Positions 59,035 to 64,000 of a stretch of DNA of 64,000 nt are shown piece by piece. The stretch is from Vibrio kanaloae (GTDB lineage: Bacteria; Pseudomonadota; Gammaproteobacteria; Enterobacterales; Vibrionaceae): assembly GCF_024347535.1 (NCBI RefSeq), contig NZ_AP025498.1:1302001-1366000 (forward strand), given 5' to 3'. The notes under the pieces are model-generated. The model made no database searches. It was not told where the DNA came from and worked only from the letters and a program-made list of their open reading frames with translations. Positions within the stretch are counted from its first letter, which is position 1, and each line of letters opens with the position of its first letter. The position numbers were made by a program, and so were the translations under genes.

Positions 59035-61617
59035 ATGAGCAAGAAGAAAATCGTCGTTGTTGGTAACGGCATGGTTGGACACAAATTTATCGACAACATC
59101 CTGCAATCAGACAGTGATGAATTTGATGTGATTACTTTCAGTGAAGAGCCAAGGCTAGCATACGACCGTGTTCAGCTAACGGCTTACTTTAATGGTAAAA
59201 GCGCTGATGACCTGTCATTGACCAGTGAAGAATATTACCAAAGCAACGGCGTGAACTATTTGTTGAACCAGAAGGTTGCCAAGCTAGACACCGCCAATCA
59301 ACAAGTCATCACTGAAAGTGGCCATGTTGAAAGTTACGACAAGCTAATCTTGGCGACGGGCTCTTTCCCTTTTGTTCCCCCTATTCCCGGTAACGACCAA
59401 GAACACTGTCACGTTTATCGCACCATCGAAGACTTAGACGCCATCGAACTTTCAAGCAAAGGCAGCAAATCTGGCGTGGTGATTGGTGGTGGTCTGCTTG
59501 GTTTAGAGGCCGCAAACGCAGTCAAAAACCTTGGTTTGGAAACCCATGTAGTTGAATTCGCGCCTCGCCTAATGGCCGTTCAATTAGATGACGGTGGCGG
59601 TGCCCTACTGCGCAGAAAAATTGAAGACCTTGGTGTGCAGGTTCATACCGAGAAAGCGACCTCTGAAATAGTCGACGGTGAAAACGCTCGCTACCGCATG
59701 AACTTCGCCGATGGCACCCATTTAGAAACCGATATGATCGTATTCTCTGCCGGTATTCGCCCTCAAGATGAGCTAGCAAGAAGCTCTGATGTCGAGATTG
59801 GCGAGCGTGGCGGTATTGTGATCAACAATCACTGTCAAACCAATATCGACAACGTCTACGCCATTGGAGAATGTGCGCTTTGGGACAACAAGATCTTCGG
59901 CTTAGTGGCGCCCGGTTATTCCATGGCGAAAGTCGCGGCTTCGCATATTGTTTCTGACGGTACTGACGACGCTGCGTTCACTGGCGCTGACATGAGCACC
60001 AAGCTCAAGCTGCTTGGCGTCGATGTGGCCAGTATTGGTGAAGTACACGGCAAGACGGAAGGCGCTCAATCGTATACCTATAACGATGAAATTGAACAAG
60101 TTTATAAGCGCCTGATCATCTCGGCTGATGGTAAGAAGATTGTCGGTGCTGTTTTAGTCGGTGACGCCGAAGCTTACGGTTCGCTACTGCAAATAAAGCA
60201 AAATGACATGCCTCTTCCTGAAAACCCATCAGTGTTGATTTTACCTAACGTGGCCGATGATTCAGGTTCGGCAATGGGTGTTGAAGCTCTGCCTGATAGT
60301 GCAGTGATTTGTTCATGTTTCGATGTGACCAAAGGTGACATTAAAGACGCCGTTTCAGCAGGCTGCACCACGATGGCTGCATTGAAAGAAACCACTAATG
60401 CTTCAACAGGTTGTGGCGGTTGTTCTGCCCTTGCTAAACAGGTTCTCGATAGCGAGCTAAGTAACCTAGGTGTGGAAGTCTCTAACGATATCTGTGAGCA
60501 CTTTGCTTATTCTCGCCAAGAGCTTACCGACATCATCAGAGTCAACAAAATCAAAACCTTCGATGAGCTGTTAGATTCTCACGGCAACGGATTGGGCTGT
60601 ACCGTGTGTAAACCGGCTGTCGGTTCGATTCTGGCTTCGTACTGGAACGATTACATCCTTGAAGATCAACACATAGAACTGCAAGACACCAACGACATAT
60701 ACCTTGGCAACATGCAAAAAGACGGCACTTACTCGGTGGTTCCGCGTATTGCTGGCGGTGAAATTACTCCAGATAAATTGATCGTGCTTGGTGAAGTCGC
60801 TAAAGAGTTCGACTTGTATACCAAAATCACAGGCGGTCAGCGTGTCGACTTGTTTGGCGCACAACTTAACGAACTGCCTATCATCTGGAAAAAACTGATT
60901 GATGCAGGCTTTGAAACGGGCCACGCCTACGGTAAATCGGTACGTACCGTGAAATCGTGTGTCGGTAGCACTTGGTGTCGATACGGCGTCGACGACAGTG
61001 TTGGCTTAGCGATTCGACTAGAAAACCGCTACAAAGGCTTACGTTCACCACATAAGATCAAGTTTGCGGTTTCAGGCTGTACTCGTGAATGTGCAGAAGC
61101 CCAATCGAAAGACATTGGTGTTATCGCTACCGACAAAGGTTGGAACCTCTACATCTGTGGTAACGGCGGTATGCGCCCTCGCCATGGTGACCTTTTCGCG
61201 ACCGACCTTGATGAAACCACCCTGCTGCAATACATCGACCGCATTCTGATGTTCTACACACGTACCGCAGACCGCCTACAGCGTACATCGGTATGGATGG
61301 AGAACCTCGAAGGCGGCATTGAATACCTCAAACAAGTCGTGATTGAAGACAAGCTCAACGTTGCTGAAGAACTCGAAGCGGACATCGCACTCAACATCGA
61401 GAAGTACCAGTGTGAATGGAAAACCACCATCGAAAACCCTGAAAAAATGAAACGTTTCCAGCACTACATCAACAGCGAAGAAATGGACACTAGCCTGTCA
61501 TTCATCAAAGAACGAGAGCAGCGTTTTCCTAAGCCGAGCTTGAGTGATGGTTCAAATTCAAAACGCGATGAAAAGCTAACCAAGGCTGACCAAATCGAAG
61601 TCACGGAAGTTTCGTAA
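59035..61617 (+). CDS. nirB: NAD(P)H-dependent nitrite reductase, large subunit
   Basis: This 860-residue cytosolic siroheme enzyme reduces nitrite to ammonium. In order: FAD domain (VVVGNGMVGHKF), NADH domain (GVVIGGGLLGLEAANAV), BFD [2Fe-2S] domain with CSCFDVTKGDI...STGCGGC and a second Cys pair in GNGLGCTVCKP, ferredoxin-like nitrite reductase repeats, and the siroheme/[4Fe-4S] ligands SCVGSTWCRYGVDDSVG and SGCTRECAEAQSKDIG near 640-690. AAGGAATGG precedes the ATG. It heads nirBD-narK behind the sigma-54 promoter. Confidence 0.97.
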   Translation: MSKKKIVVVGNGMVGHKFIDNILQSDSDEFDVITFSEEPRLAYDRVQLTAYFNGKSADDLSLTSEEYYQSNGVNYLLNQKVAKLDTANQQVITESGHVESYDKLILATGSFPFVPPIPGNDQEHCHVYRTIEDLDAIELSSKGSKSGVVIGGGLLGLEAANAVKNLGLETHVVEFAPRLMAVQLDDGGGALLRRKIEDLGVQVHTEKATSEIVDGENARYRMNFADGTHLETDMIVFSAGIRPQDELARSSDVEIGERGGIVINNHCQTNIDNVYAIGECALWDNKIFGLVAPGYSMAKVAASHIVSDGTDDAAFTGADMSTKLKLLGVDVASIGEVHGKTEGAQSYTYNDEIEQVYKRLIISADGKKIVGAVLVGDAEAYGSLLQIKQNDMPLPENPSVLILPNVADDSGSAMGVEALPDSAVICSCFDVTKGDIKDAVSAGCTTMAALKETTNASTGCGGCSALAKQVLDSELSNLGVEVSNDICEHFAYSRQELTDIIRVNKIKTFDELLDSHGNGLGCTVCKPAVGSILASYWNDYILEDQHIELQDTNDIYLGNMQKDGTYSVVPRIAGGEITPDKLIVLGEVAKEFDLYTKITGGQRVDLFGAQLNELPIIWKKLIDAGFETGHAYGKSVRTVKSCVGSTWCRYGVDDSVGLAIRLENRYKGLRSPHKIKFAVSGCTRECAEAQSKDIGVIATDKGWNLYICGNGGMRPRHGDLFATDLDETTLLQYIDRILMFYTRTADRLQRTSVWMENLEGGIEYLKQVVIEDKLNVAEELEADIALNIEKYQCEWKTTIENPEKMKRFQHYINSEEMDTSLSFIKEREQRFPKPSLSDGSNSKRDEKLTKADQIEVTEVS

Positions 61618-61662
61618 GCCGAATTGACGGTCAGTGAATCAGTAACAACTAAACCCAATATC

Positions 61663-61707
61663 GATAGTCGACAGCGGCGCAGCCCAAGAAAACTGCTGTC
61701 GGCTATC
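61663..61707 (+). promoter_or_regulatory. Hairpin between nirB and nirD
   Basis: GATAGTCGACAGC and GCTGTCGGCTATC form a 13-bp stem with one wobble and a 19-base loop. There is no U tract; it may protect the upstream mRNA or tune nirD. Confidence 0.5.
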
Positions 61708-61756
61708 ACCCTAATTAAATTGATTATTAGTTTTATGTTTTGACTAGGAGAAAGTC

Positions 61757-62101
61757 ATGGAAAATTGGACAACCGTATGCAACACCCGGGACTTAACCCC
61801 AAACGGTGGTATTTGCGCCAAAGTAGACGATAACCAAGTGGCTATTTTTTACTGCAAGCGCAGTGACACGCTTTATGGGCTCTCTAATTACGACCCTATC
61901 GGCAAGGCGAATGTGATGTCACGTGGTATAATTGGTTCATTAAGCGGAGAACCTTACGTGGCCTCACCCTTATACAAGCAGCATTACCACTTAGAAACTG
62001 GCGAATGTCTTGAACAGCCTGAGCTCAAGCTCGTGAAATTTGAAGTTCGCAAGCAAGGAGAACAGGTTCAGGTTCTCGCACCGCTTGCTATCGCCAGTTA
62101 A
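61757..62101 (+). CDS. nirD: Nitrite reductase small subunit
   Basis: This 114-residue Rieske-like subunit of NAD(P)H nitrite reductase opens WTTVCNTRDLTPNGG and has YGLSNYDPIGKANVMSRGIIG and LETGECLEQPELKLVKFEV. As usual for NirD, the Rieske Cys/His ligands are missing. It partners with NirB. AGGAG precedes the ATG. Confidence 0.95.
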   Translation: MENWTTVCNTRDLTPNGGICAKVDDNQVAIFYCKRSDTLYGLSNYDPIGKANVMSRGIIGSLSGEPYVASPLYKQHYHLETGECLEQPELKLVKFEVRKQGEQVQVLAPLAIAS

Positions 62102-62243
62102 CTAAACGCCGACATCATCATGTAAACGCTTTATCAGCGTGAGCAATTTCGGCACAGGGTTTAGCCACATTAATGCGTTCGAATTTCGGAAGTAACGCAC
62201 GAGCTAAAGCCGGGTAATTTTCCAGATTTAAAGGATTTAAACC

Positions 62244-63713
62244 ATGGATAACACAAAATTTTCGCTGCTTTCATTTACGGGTAAGATGAAAACCTTACAC
62301 CTAAGTTGGATGGCCTTTTTTATCACCTTTGTTGTGTGGTTCAACTTTGCCCCACTACTGCAAATGGTAAAAACGTCACTTGGTCTTTCTACTGAAGAGA
62401 TCAAAACACTGCTTATTCTCAACGTTGCATTGACCATTCCGGCGCGTGTCGCCATTGGTATGTTGACCGACAGATATGGCCCAAGATTGGTCTACTCTTC
62501 GCTACTCGCTATCTGTTCAATCCCTTGTTTTATGTTTGCTCTGGCAGACTCTTTCATTCAAGCGGCAATCGCTCGTTTCCTACTGGGCTTCATTGGTGCA
62601 GGTTTCGTTGTCGGTATTCGCCTTGTGTCTGAGTGGTTCCCACACAATGAATTGGGTACTGCAGAAGGTATTTACGGCGGTTGGGGTAACTTCGGTTCAG
62701 CAGCGGCAGCATTCACGCTTCCAACTCTGGCTTTAGCATTTGGTGGTGAAGACGGCTGGCGTTATGCGGTCGGTATTACTGGCCTTATGAGCTTAGCGTT
62801 CTCGTTTATCTTCTACAAAAACGTGTCAGATACACCAAAAGGTTCGACTTACTTCAAACCAGCTCAAGTAACGGCAATGGAAGTGACATCAAAGGGTGAC
62901 TTTTTCTTCCTACTTATTATGAAAATCCCAATGTATGCCGCACTAGCGCTACTGACATGGAAGCTATCACCAAGCAACATCAACATGTTATCTGACATGG
63001 CGGTTTACTCTGTGTATGCAGGTTTAGCTGCGCTTTACGTGTACGAAGTGTCGCAAGTTTGGAAAGTAAACAAGAACGTATTTAAAGAAGAAGTACCAGA
63101 GATTCACCAGTACAAATTCAAGCAAGTTGCGGTACTTAACGTATTGTACTTCGCGACATTTGGTTCTGAACTGGCTGTGGTTTCTATGCTGCCGTTGTTC
63201 TTCTCTGAAACCTTTGAATTAACACCGGTTCTTGCAGGTATGGTTGCATCGGCTTACGCCTTTATGAACCTAATGTCTCGCCCAGGTGGCGGTTGGATTT
63301 CAGATAAGTTCGGTCGTAAACCAACACTGCTTATTCTGACGATTGGTCTTGCTGCGGGTTACTTCGCAATGGGGCAAGTCGACAGCACATGGCCTGTATG
63401 GCTAGCGGTTGTCGCGGCGATGGCGTGTTCTTTCTTCGTGCAAGCAGGTGAAGGTGCGGTATTCGCAACAGTTCCTCTAATCAAGCGTCGTATGACAGGT
63501 CAGATTGCTGGTATGACAGGGGCTTACGGTAACGTGGGTGCGGTAGTTTACCTAACTGTGTTGTCATTCGTGAGCTACCAAACGTTCTTCTTAGTGATTG
63601 CTGCAACAGCGGTACTTGGCTTTGTAACTCTACTGTTCATGGAAGAGCCTAACGGTCAAATCGCCGAAGTAAACGACGACGGTAGCGTGACCTTGATTAA
63701 CGTATCGAGCTAA
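62244..63713 (+). CDS. Nitrate/nitrite transporter, MFS (NarK/NasA-type)
   Basis: This 489-residue inner-membrane protein of the nitrate/nitrite porter group of the major facilitator superfamily has 12 predicted helices. Helix 1 is followed by [17 protein letters not shown], and there is the [15 protein letters not shown] loop with the MFS motif and nitrate-signature [16 protein letters not shown] near residue 150 and [17 protein letters not shown] near 425. It should import nitrate for NasA. Stop codon TAA at 63711; AAAGGATTT precedes the start. Confidence 0.95.
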   Translation: MDNTKFSLLSFTGKMKTLHLSWMAFFITFVVWFNFAPLLQMVKTSLGLSTEEIKTLLILNVALTIPARVAIGMLTDRYGPRLVYSSLLAICSIPCFMFALADSFIQAAIARFLLGFIGAGFVVGIRLVSEWFPHNELGTAEGIYGGWGNFGSAAAAFTLPTLALAFGGEDGWRYAVGITGLMSLAFSFIFYKNVSDTPKGSTYFKPAQVTAMEVTSKGDFFFLLIMKIPMYAALALLTWKLSPSNINMLSDMAVYSVYAGLAALYVYEVSQVWKVNKNVFKEEVPEIHQYKFKQVAVLNVLYFATFGSELAVVSMLPLFFSETFELTPVLAGMVASAYAFMNLMSRPGGGWISDKFGRKPTLLILTIGLAAGYFAMGQVDSTWPVWLAVVAAMACSFFVQAGEGAVFATVPLIKRRMTGQIAGMTGAYGNVGAVVYLTVLSFVSYQTFFLVIAATAVLGFVTLLFMEEPNGQIAEVNDDGSVTLINVSS

Positions 63714-63729
63714 CCACTCATTGAATCGG

Positions 63730-63767
63730 GAGTAGTACCGAGGTGTGTTTCACCACTTTGGTACTGC
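63730..63767 (+). terminator. Stem-loop after the nitrate transporter gene
   Basis: AGTACCGAGGTG and CACCACTTTGGTACT pair imperfectly across a TGTTT loop. It may terminate or attenuate the nirBD transcript before the phosphatase gene. Confidence 0.5.
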
Positions 63768-63860
63768 GTTCAAAGGCTCTAGGTTCACTAGGGCTTTTGT
63801 TCTTCCTAGGGTGTTCTGTCAAGGAAGCGGGAAGAAAAGCAGGTAATAAGAAGACCAATT

Positions 63861-64000
63861 ATGACAATTTCATTCAGCCAAGGGCAAGTTATCACGCCAG
63901 AATCCAACAACCAGTTAACGCTTAAGTTTGGTGGTTATTCGAATAAAGGCATACGTGATGAAAACCAAGACGCCATCATTGTAAAGCACCCCAAAACTCG
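63861..64000 (+). CDS. PP2C-type protein phosphatase (possibly kinase fusion), partial
   Basis: Only 46 codons are visible, starting MTISFSQGQVITPESNN. FGGYSNKGIRDENQDAIIV is the first PP2C motif with the metal-binding Asp. In other Vibrio genomes a bifunctional serine/threonine phosphatase/kinase is next to nas genes, so this is likely the same; the kinase part cannot be seen. The gene is cut by the window end. Confidence 0.8.
   Translation, partial: MTISFSQGQVITPESNNQLTLKFGGYSNKGIRDENQDAIIVKHPKT

Overview
This window is a Vibrio chromosome segment, most likely from the Splendidus clade. That follows from gene content and AT-leaning codon use: an rbsDACBKR operon, yejABEF, a CARB-type class A beta-lactamase with RSG in place of KTG, assimilatory nasA/nirBD and, above all, a large array of VCR-like attC sites. 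The species call is inference; no 16S or other marker gene is present.

Layout. (1) 1-6.7 kb: a small catabolic locus on the minus strand, with a betaine/choline/carnitine-type (BCCT) transporter, an M19 dipeptidase-like protein, an aldehyde dehydrogenase resembling alpha-ketoglutaric semialdehyde dehydrogenases, a RidA-family protein and a divergent LysR regulator. (2) 6.9-15.6 kb: an S4 RNA-binding protein, the yejABEF peptide importer operon, a class A beta-lactamase and an endonuclease/exonuclease/phosphatase-family protein. (3) 15.6-22.2 kb: the ribose operon rbsDACBK-rbsR with two identical 16-bp RbsR-type palindromes and a CRP-like site in front. (4) 22.3-55.6 kb: an integron cassette array with 41 recognisable attC sites, all oriented to the minus strand. 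Most cassette genes read leftward, so the attI end should be on the right, at about 55.6 kb. No integron integrase lies on either side, so this is an integrase-less array (CALIN) or a piece separated from its platform. (5) 55.9-64 kb: nitrate/nitrite assimilation (nasA; divergent nirB-nirD-narK behind a sigma-54-like promoter) and the start of a PP2C-type phosphatase gene cut by the window edge.

The array holds single-gene cassettes (GFA-like, SDR, two GNATs, cupin, aminoglycoside-phosphotransferase-like, cold-shock/Excalibur fusion, two HEPN-like proteins, an AbiGi-like gene, DUF proteins) and 13 copies of a repeated cassette of about 0.4 kb (8 type A, 4 type B, 1 divergent type C). These copies carry a counter-oriented 56-60 codon reading frame that is intact in four copies and broken or shifted in the others.

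Two mobile elements have used attC sites as targets. An IS110-family element at about 25.80-26.99 kb sits inside an attC. Its upstream non-coding region folds into a candidate bridge RNA whose loop holds TTAAACG and ATAACAAG, exactly the left half and the complement of the right half of the attC target. A 5.4-kb P4-like element (38.31-43.76 kb) with a DUF4102 tyrosine integrase, an AlpA regulator, a VirE-type primase gene broken by an in-frame amber codon and a B3-like metallo-beta-lactamase-fold cargo gene splits another attC, leaving an 11-bp direct repeat at its ends. The left edge of the array carries a decayed copy of the same kind of IS110 end. The array is therefore a landing zone for at least two unrelated recombination systems that read attC.
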